Numbered from the stretch's first letter, positions 27,037-39,327 are shown. The stretch is DNA of 64,000 bases from Zoogloea oleivorans (GCA_030157785.1 JAOAUC010000079.1:1-64000); one strand, 5' to 3'. The notes: a model not told the origin generated them from the sequence alone. Numbers and translations: made by a program.

Positions 27037-29406
27037 TCAGTCGGCGCGCAGTCCGTTGGACTGGGAGCGCCCGGGTGCCGCCTTGCCCTTGCGGGCACGC
27101 TTGCCGAGCCAGGCTTCCCAGTCGCGGGCGGCCAGGTGGAACTCGACCGGCTTGCCGCCGCGGGTGCTTGCCAGCAGGGTGACCGAATCGCCGGCCACGC
27201 AGGCGGCGGCGAGTTCTTCGCCCGCATCCAGCCCCATGATGATCACGCCCTTGCCGCCCCCCGACAGTTCCTTCATCTGGTCGAGCGTGAAGATCAACAG
27301 GCGGCCGGTGGACGACAGCGCGACCAGGTGCTGGTTTTCGCCCTGGGCGTAGAGCACCGGCGCAAGCAGCTTGCTGCCGCCTTCCAGGTTGATGAACTGC
27401 TTGCCGGCGCGCTTGGTGGCGGTCATGTCGCCCAGGCGGCACAGGAAACCATAGCCGTCGGCGGTGGCCAGCAGTACCCGGCTGTCGGCGTGGCCGGCCA
27501 GCACGTGGGCGATCTTGCTGCCACTGGGCAGCTCCACCAAAGAGGCCAGGGGCGAGCCATTGCCGCGCCCGTCCGGTAGCCCGGAAACCGCCACGGTAAG
27601 GGCCCGGCCACCGTCGGTGATGGCGATCAGCGAATCGACGCTGCGGCATTCGAAGGCTGCCGACAGATGGTCGCCGTCCTTGAAGGCCACGTTGGCCAGA
27701 TCCAGGCCATGGCCGTTACGGCAGCGCACCCAGCCCTTTTCGGAAACGATCACCGTGACGGCTTCGTCCACCACGGTCTGGGTGATACCGGCGCGGGCGG
27801 CCTCTTCTACCCGCGTGCGCCGCTCGTCGCCGAACTTGGCGGCGTCGGCGCGGATTTCCTTGATGACCAGCTTCTTCAGCTTGCCTTCTTCGGCCAGCAG
27901 GGCCTCGAGCTCGGACTTCTCGCCGCGCAGCTCGGCCAGTTCGCGCTCGATCTTGATGCCTTCGAGGCGGGCCAGCTGGCGCAGGCGGATTTCCAGAATG
28001 TCCTCGGCCTGCCGGTCGCTGAGCGCGAAACGCTCGATCAGGGCCGGCTTGGGCTCATCCGAGTTGCGAATGATGCGGATCACCTCGTCGATATTCAGGA
28101 AGACGATGTGGCGGCCTTCGAGGATGTGGATGCGATCGTTTACCTGGCCGAGACGGTGGGCCGTGCGCCGGCGCACGGTGGCGAGTCGGAAGCGGCCCCA
28201 CTCGTGGAGGATTTCGGCGAGGTTCTTCTGACCGGGGCGGCCGTCGAGGCCGATCATCACCAGGTTGATCGACGAGGAGGTTTCGAGGCTGGTGTGGCTG
28301 AGCAGCAGGTTGGCAAACTCGGCCACGTCCTGGTTGCGGCTCTTCGGCTCGAAAACCAGGCGCACGGTGGCGTCCTTGCCCGATTCGTCGCGCACCCGGT
28401 CGAGGGCGCCGAGCATCAGGGCCTTGAGCTGGGCCTGGTCGGGGTCGATGGACTTCTTGCCGGTTTTGGGTTGCGGGTTGGTGAGCGTCTCGATTTCGAA
28501 GAGGATCTTTTGCGCCGACACGCCGGGCGGCAGCTCGGTGATGACCAGTTGCCACTGGCCGCGGGCCAGGTCTTCGATGATCCAGCTGGCGCGCAGCTTG
28601 AGGCTGCCGCGGCCGGTTTCGTAGGCGGCACGGATGTCGCCGGCCGGGGAGATGAGCTGGCCGCCGCCCGGGTAGTCGGGGCCCTTGATGTGGCCGAGCA
28701 GGTCGGCAACGCTGGCGTGCGGATTCTCGATGGCGTGAATGGCCGCGCTGGCCACTTCGCGCAGGTTGTGCGACGGGATTTCGGTGGCCATGCCGACAGC
28801 AATGCCGGAGGCGCCGTTGAGCAGCACGAAGGGCAGGCGGGCCGGCAGCAGTTGCGGCTCTTCGAAGGCGCCGTCGTAGTTGGGGCGAAAGTCCACCGTA
28901 CCCCGGTCGATCTCGGAGAGCAGCAGTTCGGCGATGCCGGTCAGGCGGCATTCGGTGTAACGCATGGCAGCCGCCGAGTCGCCGTCGCGCGAGCCGAAGT
29001 TGCCCTGGCCGTCCACCAGCGGGTAGCGCAGGGAGAAGTCCTGGGCGACGCGCACCATGGCGTCGTAGACGCTGGAGTCGCCGTGGGGGTGGTATTTACC
29101 GATCACGTCGCCGACCACCCGGGCCGACTTGACGTGCTTGGAGGTTGGCGACAGGCGCATCTCGCTCATGGCGTAGAGGATGCGGCGCTGTACCGGCTTC
29201 ATGCCATCCTCGACCTGCGGCAGGGCACGGGCCTTGACCACGCTCATGGCGTAGGCGAGGTAGGCGCGCTCGGCGTAAAGGTCGAGGGGCAGGGCGTCGT
29301 CATTGCCCATCAGGGGCAGGGCGGGGGGCGGAGGAGCCGGCGGCTCGCCGGCTGCGTCGGCAACTTCGGGCGGAAGGGAGTCGAAGAGATCGGGTGTTTC
29401 GTTCAT
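27037..29406 (-). CDS. parC: DNA topoisomerase IV subunit A
   Basis: A 789-residue type IIA topoisomerase A subunit. The breakage-reunion domain shows [14 protein letters not shown] at 105-118 (quinolone-resistance region with Ser111 and an Asp115 where E. coli ParC has Glu84) and the catalytic AAMRYTE with Tyr150. The C-terminal beta-pinwheel is short, as in ParC rather than GyrA. It decatenates daughter chromosomes with ParE, whose gene is 7.4 kb away on the same strand. The N-terminus has a Pro-rich stretch (residues 20-32) typical of Betaproteobacteria. The call of ParC over GyrA rests on the short C-terminal domain and the nearby parE. Confidence 0.95.
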   Translation of the reverse strand: MNETPDLFDSLPPEVADAAGEPPAPPPPALPLMGNDDALPLDLYAERAYLAYAMSVVKARALPQVEDGMKPVQRRILYAMSEMRLSPTSKHVKSARVVGDVIGKYHPHGDSSVYDAMVRVAQDFSLRYPLVDGQGNFGSRDGDSAAAMRYTECRLTGIAELLLSEIDRGTVDFRPNYDGAFEEPQLLPARLPFVLLNGASGIAVGMATEIPSHNLREVASAAIHAIENPHASVADLLGHIKGPDYPGGGQLISPAGDIRAAYETGRGSLKLRASWIIEDLARGQWQLVITELPPGVSAQKILFEIETLTNPQPKTGKKSIDPDQAQLKALMLGALDRVRDESGKDATVRLVFEPKSRNQDVAEFANLLLSHTSLETSSSINLVMIGLDGRPGQKNLAEILHEWGRFRLATVRRRTAHRLGQVNDRIHILEGRHIVFLNIDEVIRIIRNSDEPKPALIERFALSDRQAEDILEIRLRQLARLEGIKIERELAELRGEKSELEALLAEEGKLKKLVIKEIRADAAKFGDERRTRVEEAARAGITQTVVDEAVTVIVSEKGWVRCRNGHGLDLANVAFKDGDHLSAAFECRSVDSLIAITDGGRALTVAVSGLPDGRGNGSPLASLVELPSGSKIAHVLAGHADSRVLLATADGYGFLCRLGDMTATKRAGKQFINLEGGSKLLAPVLYAQGENQHLVALSSTGRLLIFTLDQMKELSGGGKGVIIMGLDAGEELAAACVAGDSVTLLASTRGGKPVEFHLAARDWEAWLGKRARKGKAAPGRSQSNGLRAD

Positions 29407-29490
29407 GGCGTGGTGCTGCGGCTTTCAGCGGCTGAGTGCCGCTCGGTACGGGCGCCCGGGCGGGCGCTGCAAAGGCCGCAAAAATACCAC

Positions 29491-29538
29491 AGGCGCCGCG
29501 CTTTCCCTTCCGCCGGGAGGCTGTCGGCGCCTTTTTTT
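29491..29538. terminator. hairpin with T-runs between parC and the small-protein operon
   Basis: AGGCGCCG (29491-29498) pairs with CGGCGCCT (29525-29532), with seven T on the plus side and a TATTTTTG tract after it on the minus side. It follows the minus-strand gene ending at 29549 by 11 bp and may also separate parC from it. Confidence 0.65.
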
Positions 29539-29548
29539 CGACAGAAGT

Positions 29549-29905
29549 TCAGGTCGCCGGAACAGCAGCCGGCGAAAGCCTGGTCGCCAGCGCCTCCACG
29601 TCTGTCCAGCCGAGGGCGACCGGGCCGGCCGGGGTCTCCACCGCGATGCCCCCGGGGTCTACCGGCGCGACAAAAATCGCGTCACTGGCGATGGGACTCA
29701 TGAACAGTTCGGTCTCGGTGCTGCGCCCGTCCTTCACGGCAAACAGGGCGAGGGCCAGGGTGTGGGCTTCGACCGGCGTCAGACGCACCGTGAGGCTATC
29801 GCCGAGTTTCAAGACGAGCAGCGGGCCGAGGGCCCGGTGTGTCGTGTCCGTGACCGTGAAGGGCGGCTTGTCGGATTCCTGACTCGTCAGATTGGCGCTG
29901 CTCAT
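29549..29905 (-). CDS. hypothetical protein, third gene of the CobW/TPR operon
   Basis: A 118-residue protein I do not recognise. It has no signal peptide; the centre alternates hydrophobic and polar residues (LLVLKLGDSLTVRLT, TLALALFAV), suggesting a beta sandwich. The start at 29905 overlaps the stop of the TPR-like gene (ATGA), which decides it, although the frame is open upstream to 30109. Codon use is normal. Co-transcription with a CobW-type metal GTPase suggests a role linked to it, but nothing in the sequence says which. Confidence 0.7.
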   Translation of the reverse strand: MSSANLTSQESDKPPFTVTDTTHRALGPLLVLKLGDSLTVRLTPVEAHTLALALFAVKDGRSTETELFMSPIASDAIFVAPVDPGGIAVETPAGPVALGWTDVEALATRLSPAAVPAT

Positions 29906-30393
29906 GCCGGCTCCCGGTGGGCGAGCAGGGCGGCGATTACCGAGCCGCCGACGCCGTCTTCCGGGTCGAGTTCCTGCAGTTTGGCGAGGGTTCTGGCCGA
30001 GGCCGCCTCGTTGCCGCGGCGCAGTTCGATGAAGGCCAGGGCCTTGAGGGAGTGAAGGAGGAAACGCCGCGGCGTGGCGGGTGCCGCCGCGAGGCCGGCA
30101 GATGTCCACAGGGTCCAGTCGAGGCTCATGGCGCCCTGTGCAGCTGCTTGCGCGAGGCCGGCGCTGGCGGTGTCGTAGGCTGAATCGAAGTCGCGCAGCT
30201 TGTTTTGCAGCTTGAACAGGCAGCGGTAGGACGGCAGTACGTCCGGTGCTGTCTCGATGGCGGTGCGGAAATAGGCGCGGGCGCGGGCCGCATCGCTGGC
30301 ATGCAGCGCGACACCTTGTTGCAGCAGGGCGTTGACCTTGGGGGGAAGGTCGCCGAAATCGACGAGGTCTTCGCCGAGGGCAATATCAACCAT
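29902..30393 (-). CDS. TPR-like protein
   Basis: A 163-residue cytosolic helical protein. GVALHASDAARARAYFRTAIETAPDVLPSYRCLF is one clear tetratricopeptide-like repeat (about 27-60), a second degenerate one covers KLRDFDSAYDTASAGLAQAA, and a third EEL-type pair lies near the end (RRGNEAASARTLAKLQELDPED). TPR proteins are scaffolds for protein partners. It lies 60 bp after the CobW gene and overlaps the following gene by four bases, so the three are probably one transcript. Confidence 0.75.
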   Translation of the reverse strand: MVDIALGEDLVDFGDLPPKVNALLQQGVALHASDAARARAYFRTAIETAPDVLPSYRCLFKLQNKLRDFDSAYDTASAGLAQAAAQGAMSLDWTLWTSAGLAAAPATPRRFLLHSLKALAFIELRRGNEAASARTLAKLQELDPEDGVGGSVIAALLAHREPA

Positions 30394-30453
30394 GGGGCTC
30401 TCCAGAAGTTTTTGATCTGGAGAGTTGTTAGCAATTATGGGGCCAGCATTCTT

Positions 30454-31500
30454 CTAGCGGCAGGCGAGGCGGAAGGCGGTGGAAATGGCGTCGTGGTCGA
30501 GGCGGCGGCCGATGATGACGATGGTGGTTTCCCGGGCCTCACCGGCGTCCCAGGGGCGGCCGTAGTCGAAGCCGGTGATCCGATGCACGCCCTGGAAGAC
30601 CATCCGCTGTTCGTGGCCACGTACGGCGAGGATGCCCTTGTAGCGGAGCATGTCATTGCCGCTCTTGAGCAGCAGTTCTTCGACGAAGCTGCCCATCAGG
30701 CCTAGGTCCACGTCTCCCGGGTGCTGCAGGACCAGCGAAGCGATGTCGTCGTCGTGGCGCACGAAGCCCCGGTTGGGTGTGCCGCCGCCGCGTGTCAGGC
30801 CGCTGGGGGCATCCTGGGTGAGGAAGGCCGGACTGCGTTCGAGCACGTCGCTGAGGACGAAGGCGTCCAGGGCGAACAGTGCGCCGAGCTGCCCGGCATC
30901 GGCGGGAATCTGCATGACCGGCACGCGCACGTTGATGCGGCGCAGGCGGGCTTCGAGGGCTTCCAGTTGGGCGGCGTCGACGAGTTCGGTCTTGGTGATG
31001 AGGACCCGGTCGGCAAAGCCGATCTGGGCGGCGGCAACCCGGTTTTCATCGAGCTGGCGGCCGGCGTGGACGGCGTCCACCACTGTCAGGATGCCGTCGA
31101 GCTCATAGCGCTCGCGTACGCCCTCATCGACGAAGAAGGCCTGGGCCACCGGTGCCGGGTCGGCGAGGCCGGTGGTTTCCAGCACCAGGTGGTCGAAGTC
31201 GAGTTCGCCCCGGTCCCGGCGGTCGGCCAGGTCGGTGAGGGCGACGCTGAGTTCGCCGCGCACGCTGCAGCAGATGCAGCCATTGGTGAGTTCGACAACC
31301 TCCACGGCCGGCGAGCCGGCGATCAGACCACCGTCGATGCCGACAGCGCCGAATTCGTTCTCCAGCACGGCGACCTTTTTGGTCGGCGTTGTGGCCAGGT
31401 AGCGGTTGAGGAGGGTCGTCTTGCCCGCCCCGAGGAAGCCGGTGAGGATGGTGGCACGGATCGGCGGGCGCGGGATGGCGAGGGGGTTGAGACTGGACAT
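30454..31500 (-). CDS. CobW/G3E-family GTP-binding metallochaperone
   Basis: A 348-residue G3E GTPase. Walker A GFLGAGKT is at 21-28, the metal-binding GCICC with Cys75, Cys77 and Cys78 follows, Walker B-like LVLETTGLADP and the NKxD-like ITKTELVD come next. The C-terminal CobW_C domain (GNDMLRYKGILAVRGHEQRMVFQGVHRI) is present. Family members (CobW, YjiA, YeiR, ZNG1) insert or deliver metals such as zinc or cobalt. It is first in a likely three-gene operon with a TPR-like protein and an unknown 118-residue protein. The metal cannot be told from sequence; no Zur box was found. Confidence 0.9.
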   Translation of the reverse strand: MSSLNPLAIPRPPIRATILTGFLGAGKTTLLNRYLATTPTKKVAVLENEFGAVGIDGGLIAGSPAVEVVELTNGCICCSVRGELSVALTDLADRRDRGELDFDHLVLETTGLADPAPVAQAFFVDEGVRERYELDGILTVVDAVHAGRQLDENRVAAAQIGFADRVLITKTELVDAAQLEALEARLRRINVRVPVMQIPADAGQLGALFALDAFVLSDVLERSPAFLTQDAPSGLTRGGGTPNRGFVRHDDDIASLVLQHPGDVDLGLMGSFVEELLLKSGNDMLRYKGILAVRGHEQRMVFQGVHRITGFDYGRPWDAGEARETTIVIIGRRLDHDAISTAFRLACR

Positions 31501-31549
31501 GATGCAAACAAGAGTCGGAAAACGGCCCGAAGTTTGGCACAGAAACCGC

Positions 31550-33283
31550 TCAAAGCCCGGCGATGATGGCCTGCATTCGGGGTGTCAGTTGCTGCACCAG
31601 TTCGGCGTTGTAGGCCTGGGAGCCCGTGTCGGCCCGGACGCTGTCATTGGCGGCGAAGATCCGCGCGGCGCCAACGGCATAGGCCCTTGATTTGGCCGCA
31701 GGCGATCCCGGTGAAACCGCCGGGTCGACGTTGGTCACCATGATCGACACGGTGTTGTCGGCGTTGCGGTGTATTTCGAATGTCCGGAACTGCTGGGGAA
31801 AGTCCCGCAGCGACGCTGTCTCGACCTCCCAGAAGCTTTTTTCGGGTTGGTCTGCGGGATCGGACCCGTTGTATTGCTGGGGCGTCACGACGTTCACGTG
31901 CCGATGCCCGGAGATCCACAGGATGAGATTCGGATAGGCATGAAGGATGGTCAACAGTTGCAGGTCTGTGACCACACTGGGGCTGGTGAACAGGGAGTAG
32001 TTGCCGGCTGCGGGGTCGAAGGTCTTCTGGGGGTAGAGCGGAATATGCGCCGCAATGATCATCAGCTTGTCCCGGTCCTGGCCGTCCTGCAGTTCGGCCT
32101 TGAGCCAGTCGAGGCGGGTCTGGTCGAGGCAGGCCCGGGCGTACTCGGTCTGGTCGGCGCCCTTCATGGTGTTGTCGAGGGCGATGACCTTGATCGGCAT
32201 GTTCGCCTTCGGCTCGAAGCTGTAACACGCAAAGTCGGCGTCGAGATTGGCCTGTTTGAAGCCGTGGCCGGGAGGATTGGAGGTGGTTTCGAAGAACTCG
32301 CGCATCCAGTTCAGGGTCGATGAGGTGCTGGTCGCCAGCGAGCGGCGGGCCGGGTCGGCGACGACCGTCGGTGGGGTGGAGAAGGCTGCCTGCGGGCCCG
32401 AGCCGATGATGTATCCGTAAGGGTTGGTGCCGTCGACGACGCCCATGTAGTAGCCGGATCCATTGACCCCGCCGCTTGAAGGATCCGGGCTGTTCGACAT
32501 GTTGAGGATGGTGCTGCCCACGTGGGCGCTCCAGGTCTTGGCATTCTCGTAGGCCGAACCCATCCAGAACTGGTCGTGATTGCCAATGACCTGATACCAG
32601 GGAATGGCGGGATCGAGCCCGGCGGCCTGGAAGGGCTTCTGGTAGTCGATGCTGTTGGCGCCGGCATGTGCGCCGGAGCTCGGCGTGATGCGCTTGCCGT
32701 CGAGCACGTCGATGAACCAGCGCAGTTCGTTGTACTGGCTGTTGTTGGTGTCGTCGCCGAGGGATATTCCGAAATCGATCGGCGACTTTTTGTGCAGCGC
32801 ATTGACTGTCTGTATGGCTGCATCGAGGACTTGGGTGGTCGACAGGATCACCGGAGAGTAGGCCGATCCGCAGGAGCCGGGTGCCCCGTAGCGGGCGCTC
32901 CAGCCGATATAGATCGGTTGGGCCGGAGACTCCTTGTCGGCGATGTGAATGTCGGTGATGGCGAAGAAGGACAGCAGGCGTGTCACTTTGGGCGCGCCGC
33001 TGTAGCCGGGTGCCAGATCCATGCGCTTCACGTGGGCGAGACCGGGGCCGGCCTGCCAGGCGCTGTAGCCGTATTGGGAGTAGGGCAGGTCGGGCGGGTC
33101 GATCAGAGGTGTGTCGGCCGGAAGCCCCTGCGGGTGGATCTGCTGTTCCGCCGTGGTGAATACGTCACGGGTGATCGGCCAGGTGACAGTTTGCGGCGTG
33201 CTGCTATCACCGCCACAGGCTGTCAGTTGCAGCCCCGGCAAGGCAACCACGGAATACTTCAGGAATTCACGACGCGTCAGCAT
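31550..33283 (-). CDS. Tat-exported metallophosphoesterase
   Basis: A 577-residue secreted protein. TRREFLKYS (3-11) is a twin-arginine motif and LTAC ends at Cys23, so it may be a lipoprotein. Metallophosphatase motifs are in order: TDIHI with the first Asp and His, LGDDTNN, IGNHDQFW, AAHIPLYP and ISGHRHVN. This is the calcineurin-like fold with two metals; the closest described group is the TIGR03768 family of unknown substrate. It has no same-strand partner and stands 200 bp from the neighbouring SDR. A periplasmic phosphodiesterase or nucleotidase role is plausible. Confidence 0.88.
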   Translation of the reverse strand: MLTRREFLKYSVVALPGLQLTACGGDSSTPQTVTWPITRDVFTTAEQQIHPQGLPADTPLIDPPDLPYSQYGYSAWQAGPGLAHVKRMDLAPGYSGAPKVTRLLSFFAITDIHIADKESPAQPIYIGWSARYGAPGSCGSAYSPVILSTTQVLDAAIQTVNALHKKSPIDFGISLGDDTNNSQYNELRWFIDVLDGKRITPSSGAHAGANSIDYQKPFQAAGLDPAIPWYQVIGNHDQFWMGSAYENAKTWSAHVGSTILNMSNSPDPSSGGVNGSGYYMGVVDGTNPYGYIIGSGPQAAFSTPPTVVADPARRSLATSTSSTLNWMREFFETTSNPPGHGFKQANLDADFACYSFEPKANMPIKVIALDNTMKGADQTEYARACLDQTRLDWLKAELQDGQDRDKLMIIAAHIPLYPQKTFDPAAGNYSLFTSPSVVTDLQLLTILHAYPNLILWISGHRHVNVVTPQQYNGSDPADQPEKSFWEVETASLRDFPQQFRTFEIHRNADNTVSIMVTNVDPAVSPGSPAAKSRAYAVGAARIFAANDSVRADTGSQAYNAELVQQLTPRMQAIIAGL

Positions 33284-33484
33284 GACAACAGCTCCATTGT
33301 TGAAATGGGAGTGGCAGGCAATCGTCGGGAGGCGCGCGTTCAGCGGTTTTGCCAGGCAGATTGCCGATGGCTTTTGAACGGCGAACCTTGTGGGGACTTG
33401 AGGTTTTCTGGATGGCGCAGCAGGCTAGATGAGCAAAGCTTGTGCTGGATCAACGTTTGCGGTGCGGATGCCGCGCGGCGGTGC

Positions 33485-34201
33485 TTACCAGGGAATGCTG
33501 TTGCCCAGATGATCAACGAAGTGCGCCCGGCCATTCGGTGACAGACGATCAATGACGCCGAGCAGGCGCCGGGCGGATTCTTCGGGCAGCAAACCTTCGT
33601 CGCCGACAAATGGCTGGCTCAACCGGGAGCGCACCGTGCCGGGCTGCAAGGCGGCGATCACCGCCAGCGGGCGGCGTCGTGCGATCTCTATGGCAGCCGT
33701 TTGCAGCAGCATGTTGAGGGCAGCCTTGGAGGCGCGATAGCCATACCAGCCACCCTTGTGGTTGTCTTCGATGCTGCCCACGCGGGCTGACATCTTGGCC
33801 CAGATCACGTGTTCATTTTTGGCGAGCAGCGGCAGCAGGTGCTTCATGGCCAGCATGGGGCCGGTCGCATTGACTTCCATGGCGCGCAGCAATTTGTCGG
33901 CGTCCAGGTCTTCAAGACGTTTTTCGGGTCCCTGGCCGTCGATGGTGAGCGCACCGGTGGCATCCAGCACCAGATGCAGGGGCGCGTGCTCACGCAGGTG
34001 TGCCGCGCAGTGCGCCAGGCTGGATTCGTCTTCGAGTACCAGTGCCGGCTGGGTGCCGCGTGAAAGTCCAATCGCGCAGGCGCAGCGCGGGTCGGCCTGT
34101 AGGTGTTGCAGGCCGGCCTTGCCGAGGGCACCGCTGGCGCCCAGCACGACGGCGGTGTAGCCATCGCGCAGGCTGCTCATGGAAACAGGTTTGTCGCTCA
34201 T
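33485..34201 (-). CDS. short-chain dehydrogenase/reductase (CsgA-like)
   Basis: A 238-residue SDR with glycine-rich LGASGALGKAG near residue 22, LDATGAL instead of the usual NNAG and YGYRASKAALNM as the Tyr-x3-Lys pair. The group is close to CsgA/RxeAM-type SDRs. The start at 34201 keeps the glycine-rich motif close to the N-terminus; an in-frame ATG at 34222 and one at 34180 are alternatives, and none has a strong ribosome site. It follows a terminator and is probably monocistronic. Confidence 0.82.
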   Translation of the reverse strand: MSDKPVSMSSLRDGYTAVVLGASGALGKAGLQHLQADPRCACAIGLSRGTQPALVLEDESSLAHCAAHLREHAPLHLVLDATGALTIDGQGPEKRLEDLDADKLLRAMEVNATGPMLAMKHLLPLLAKNEHVIWAKMSARVGSIEDNHKGGWYGYRASKAALNMLLQTAAIEIARRRPLAVIAALQPGTVRSRLSQPFVGDEGLLPEESARRLLGVIDRLSPNGRAHFVDHLGNSIPW

Positions 34202-34220
34202 GGCCGGATGGTAGCAGCGC

Positions 34221-34260
34221 AAAGTAAAAGCCCGCAGGTGCGTCGTGCATCTGCGGGCTT
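34221..34260 (-). terminator. Rho-independent terminator of the cstA-ybdD operon
   Basis: AAGCCCGCAG arms (34228-34241 with 34247-34260) with one G-T pair, followed on the minus strand by TTTTACTTT. It lies 24 bp past the ybdD stop. Confidence 0.85.
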
Positions 34261-34284
34261 GGGGTGGTGAGGTTGGACTGGGTG

Positions 34285-34488
34285 TTAGCAGCAGCGTCCG
34301 GGGCGCCCGTCGGCGCCACCGTAGCGGGCCTCCTGGCGTTCCCGAAAGAAGGCCTCGTAGCTCATCACCGGTTGGTCCGGGTGGGTGAGATGCATGTGTT
34401 GCACGTAGGTGTCGTAGTCAGGCATGCCCACCATCAGGCGGGCAGCCTGGCCAAGATACTTGCCCATGCGGGCCAGGTCCGAGAACAC
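34285..34488 (-). CDS. ybdD: YbdD/YjiX-family small protein
   Basis: A 67-residue protein of the YbdD/YjiX (DUF466) family: [19 protein letters not shown] and [23 protein letters not shown] are the conserved blocks. It ends in GRCC. Such genes almost always follow cstA or btsT and the protein is thought to assist the transporter. Here it begins 10 bp after the cstA stop and ends at a strong terminator. Confidence 0.93.
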   Translation of the reverse strand: MFSDLARMGKYLGQAARLMVGMPDYDTYVQHMHLTHPDQPVMSYEAFFRERQEARYGGADGRPGRCC

Positions 34489-34498
34489 CGTGTGCCTT

Positions 34499-36559
34499 TC
34501 AGTTCGCGGCCGGCATCGGCGCGAAGGGCGTCTCGACGGTGGTCGGCTTGCTGTTGCGCAGGGCGCGGAAGCAGGCGGGAACCGCGTACGCCAGAATGCT
34601 CAGCACCAGCAGGATGAAGAGGCCGGACAGCGCCGCATCCACGTAGTTGTTGGTGATGATCTGGTGCATCTGGTCGATGGACTTGGCCGGGGCCAGCACT
34701 TCACCCTTGTCGAGCGCCGTCTGGTACTTGTTGGCGTTGGCCAGGAAGCCGATCTTCGGGTTCTCGTGGAACATCTTCTGCCAGCCGGCGGTGAGGGTGC
34801 AGGCGAGCAGCCACAGGGTCGGCACGACGGTTACCCAGGCAAAGCGCTGGCGCTTCATCTTGAAGAGCACCACGGTCGCGAGGGTCAGGGCCACGCCGGC
34901 GAGCATCTGGTTGGCGATGCCGAAGAGCGGCCACAGGGTGTTGATGCCGCCCAGCGGGTCGACCACGCCCTGATACAGGAAGTAGCCCCAGGCTGCGACG
35001 CACAGGGCGGTGGCCACGAGGCTGGCGAAGATCGAATCCATCTTGCGCATCGACGGAACAAAGGTGCCCATCAGATCCTGCAGCATGAAACGTCCGGCGC
35101 GGGTGCCGGCATCGACAGCGGTAAGGATGAACAGGGCTTCGAAGAGAATCGCGAAGTGGTACCAGAAAGCCATCATGGCCTTGCCGCCGAGGGCGCTGGA
35201 GAGGATGTGGGCCATGCCGACAGCCAGCGTCGGGGCGCCGCCGGCGCGGGAGATGATGGTCTTCTCGCCCACGTCGCGGGCGGTTTGCAGGAGCATTTCC
35301 GGTGTGACTACGAAGCCCCACTGGGAGATCGCCAGAGCGGCGCTTTCAGCAGTCTTGCCGATGGCAGCGGCCGGACTGTTCATGGCGAAATAGACACCCG
35401 GTTCGATCACCGAGGCGGCGACCAGCGCCATCATGGCCACGAAGGACTCCATGAGCATGCCGCCGTAGCCGATGAAACGGGCGTTCTTCTCGTTGTCGAG
35501 GAGCTTGGGCGTGGTTCCGGAGGAAATCAGCGCATGGAAGCCGGAAACGGCGCCGCAGGCGATGGTGATGAACAGGAAGGGGAACAGGCTGCCGGACCAC
35601 ACCGGGCCGCTGCCGTCGATGAACTTGGTGAAGGCCGGCATCTGCAGGTTGGGGGCCACGACGGCGATGCCGATGGCCAGGCCGACGATGGTGCCGATCT
35701 TGAGGAAGGTGGACAGGTAGTCGCGCGGCGCCAGCAGCAGCCATACGGGCAGCACCGAGGCGATGAAGCCGTAGCCGATCAGGATCCAGGTGAGCTGCTT
35801 GCCGTCGAAGGTGAACAACGGGCCCCAGGTTTCGCTGGCGGCAATGTCACCGCCGAAGACGATCGCGGCCATCAGCAGCACGAAGCCGATCAGCGACATT
35901 TCACCGATGCGCCCCGGGCGGATGTAGCGGCTGTACACGCCCATGAAGAGCGCGATGGGAATGGTGGCGGCAACGGTGAACATGCCCCACGGGGATTCGG
36001 CCAGGGCCTTCACGACGATCAGCGACAGCACCGCCAGGATGATGACCATGATCATGAAGGTGCCGAACAGGGCGATGACGCCCGGCACGGGGCCGAGTTC
36101 AGTCTTGACCAGGTCGCCCAGTGAACGGCCGTCGCGGCGGGTGGAGATGAACAGGATCATGAAGTCCTGCACCGCGCCGGCAAAGACCACGCCAGCGAGA
36201 ATCCACAGCATGCCCGGCAGGTAGCCCATCTGGGCGGCGAGCACCGGGCCGACCAGCGGGCCGGCGCCGGCAATGGCGGCAAAGTGGTGGCCGAACAGCA
36301 CGTACTTGTCGGTCGGAACGTAGTCGAGGCCGTCGTTGTGGCGGACGGCCGGGGTCATGCGCTTGGGGTCGAGCTCCATCACCTGGTCGGCAATGAACAG
36401 GCTGTAGTAACGGTAGGCGATGAGATAGGTACACACCGCGGCGATGACCAGCCACAGGGCGTTGATGGTCTCTCCGCGGTTGAGGGCGACAGTGCCGAAA
36501 GCAGCCGCGCCCAGGAGGGCAATGGCGCCCCATCCCAGATGACGCTTGATGGAAGTCAT
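34499..36559 (-). CDS. cstA: CstA/BtsT-family carbon-starvation transporter
   Basis: A 686-residue integral membrane protein with about 16-18 hydrophobic segments. Family blocks include [20 protein letters not shown] near residue 85 and [22 protein letters not shown]. CstA and BtsT import peptides or pyruvate under carbon limitation. The start at 36559 has GAGGAAA in front and begins at MTSIKRHLG; the frame is open further upstream but without homology. With ybdD it forms a two-gene operon. A C-terminal extension of about 20 residues after the last helix is soluble. Confidence 0.93.
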   Translation of the reverse strand: MTSIKRHLGWGAIALLGAAAFGTVALNRGETINALWLVIAAVCTYLIAYRYYSLFIADQVMELDPKRMTPAVRHNDGLDYVPTDKYVLFGHHFAAIAGAGPLVGPVLAAQMGYLPGMLWILAGVVFAGAVQDFMILFISTRRDGRSLGDLVKTELGPVPGVIALFGTFMIMVIILAVLSLIVVKALAESPWGMFTVAATIPIALFMGVYSRYIRPGRIGEMSLIGFVLLMAAIVFGGDIAASETWGPLFTFDGKQLTWILIGYGFIASVLPVWLLLAPRDYLSTFLKIGTIVGLAIGIAVVAPNLQMPAFTKFIDGSGPVWSGSLFPFLFITIACGAVSGFHALISSGTTPKLLDNEKNARFIGYGGMLMESFVAMMALVAASVIEPGVYFAMNSPAAAIGKTAESAALAISQWGFVVTPEMLLQTARDVGEKTIISRAGGAPTLAVGMAHILSSALGGKAMMAFWYHFAILFEALFILTAVDAGTRAGRFMLQDLMGTFVPSMRKMDSIFASLVATALCVAAWGYFLYQGVVDPLGGINTLWPLFGIANQMLAGVALTLATVVLFKMKRQRFAWVTVVPTLWLLACTLTAGWQKMFHENPKIGFLANANKYQTALDKGEVLAPAKSIDQMHQIITNNYVDAALSGLFILLVLSILAYAVPACFRALRNSKPTTVETPFAPMPAAN

Positions 36560-36813
36560 GGTTTTCCTCGTTGTTTTTGTCGGGACACACGGGTAGCCCG
36601 ACCCGGCCAACGAGGAAGATGAAGAGACAGTTCGGCGCAAACCTTACGCTACGGGAGCTGCACTGGATCTACCACCGCAAGGTCAGGAGGCGACCCGCTT
36701 GTGGCCGGAGAGTGTTTGCTGCGGCTGTTCTCCTGGCCGGAGGCCATTTTTTCCGTACTGCAGCGTATGGTCAATCAGGGTTTTACACATTACTGAAGAT
36801 GCCTTGTGCTCGA
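36560..36813. promoter_or_regulatory. 254-bp region between parE and cstA
   Basis: No gene is supported. The cstA leader would lie here on the minus strand and contains a CGGGT-AGCCCG hairpin near 36590-36605. On the plus strand TGGCC-GGA-GGCCA followed by six T (about 36743-36761) looks like a small terminator, and GGCCGGAG...CTCCTGGCC upstream could compete with it, but no plus-strand gene is adjacent. Confidence 0.35.
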
Positions 36814-38850
<2,037 letters not shown>

Positions 38851-39327
38851 TTAGCGGCCCAGGCTGCTGCGGCCGGCATTGTCGGCCACCTGACGGGCGA
38901 TGCGGGCGAGGAGTTCGTTGGCGGCGCGGGCACCGGGGCTGTCGCCAATCGCCGTGCGCCACGCCAGGCGAACCGTGCCGGCGTCGCCGGGCAGAGTGTA
39001 GATGGCCATCGACAGCGGGCACTGGGCGATGTTCAGCGGGTTTTCGCGGGCCAGTTGCCAGGCGATGCGGGCGCTGCAGAAATGCAGTACCTCGCCTTGC
39101 TCATAAACCGGGCGGGTCTGCTCGAGGGCCGGTCCGGTGCGCCGGAGCATGTCGCCAAACTGGCTGGGCGGCGAGGGCACCAGGCCTTCGCCTTCGATGG
39201 CATCCACCAGTGCTTCACGGGCGTCGGCATAGCGACTGGGCTGGAGCGTCAGCTGGCGGATCTCGTCGGCGAGGGCAGACCCGAGGCTGGCAATGAGCGC
39301 GAAGAGGAGCGCGGCGAGGCGCAGCAT
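38851..39327 (-). CDS. exported DUF302 protein
   Basis: A 158-residue protein with a signal peptide (LRLAALLFALIASLGSALA, about residues 2-20). The mature part shows the DUF302 pattern: ALVDAIEGEGLVPSPPSQFGDML, FCSARIAWQLARENPLNIAQCPLSMAIY and the C-terminal GTVRLAWR stretch. The fold is TT1751-like; function unknown. GGAG six bases before the ATG at 39327 decides the start, although the frame is open upstream to 39426. It lies between parE and the porin gene, on the same strand. Confidence 0.85.
   Translation of the reverse strand: MLRLAALLFALIASLGSALADEIRQLTLQPSRYADAREALVDAIEGEGLVPSPPSQFGDMLRRTGPALEQTRPVYEQGEVLHFCSARIAWQLARENPLNIAQCPLSMAIYTLPGDAGTVRLAWRTAIGDSPGARAANELLARIARQVADNAGRSSLGR

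Noticed and set aside
27667-29703. 678-codon plus-strand frame opposite parC
   Set aside because: Antisense shadow; no ribosome site or homology, and it runs across the parC start into the terminator.
34424-36124. 566-codon plus-strand frame opposite cstA
   Set aside because: Highly charged low-complexity translation opposite a clear transporter; no start signals.
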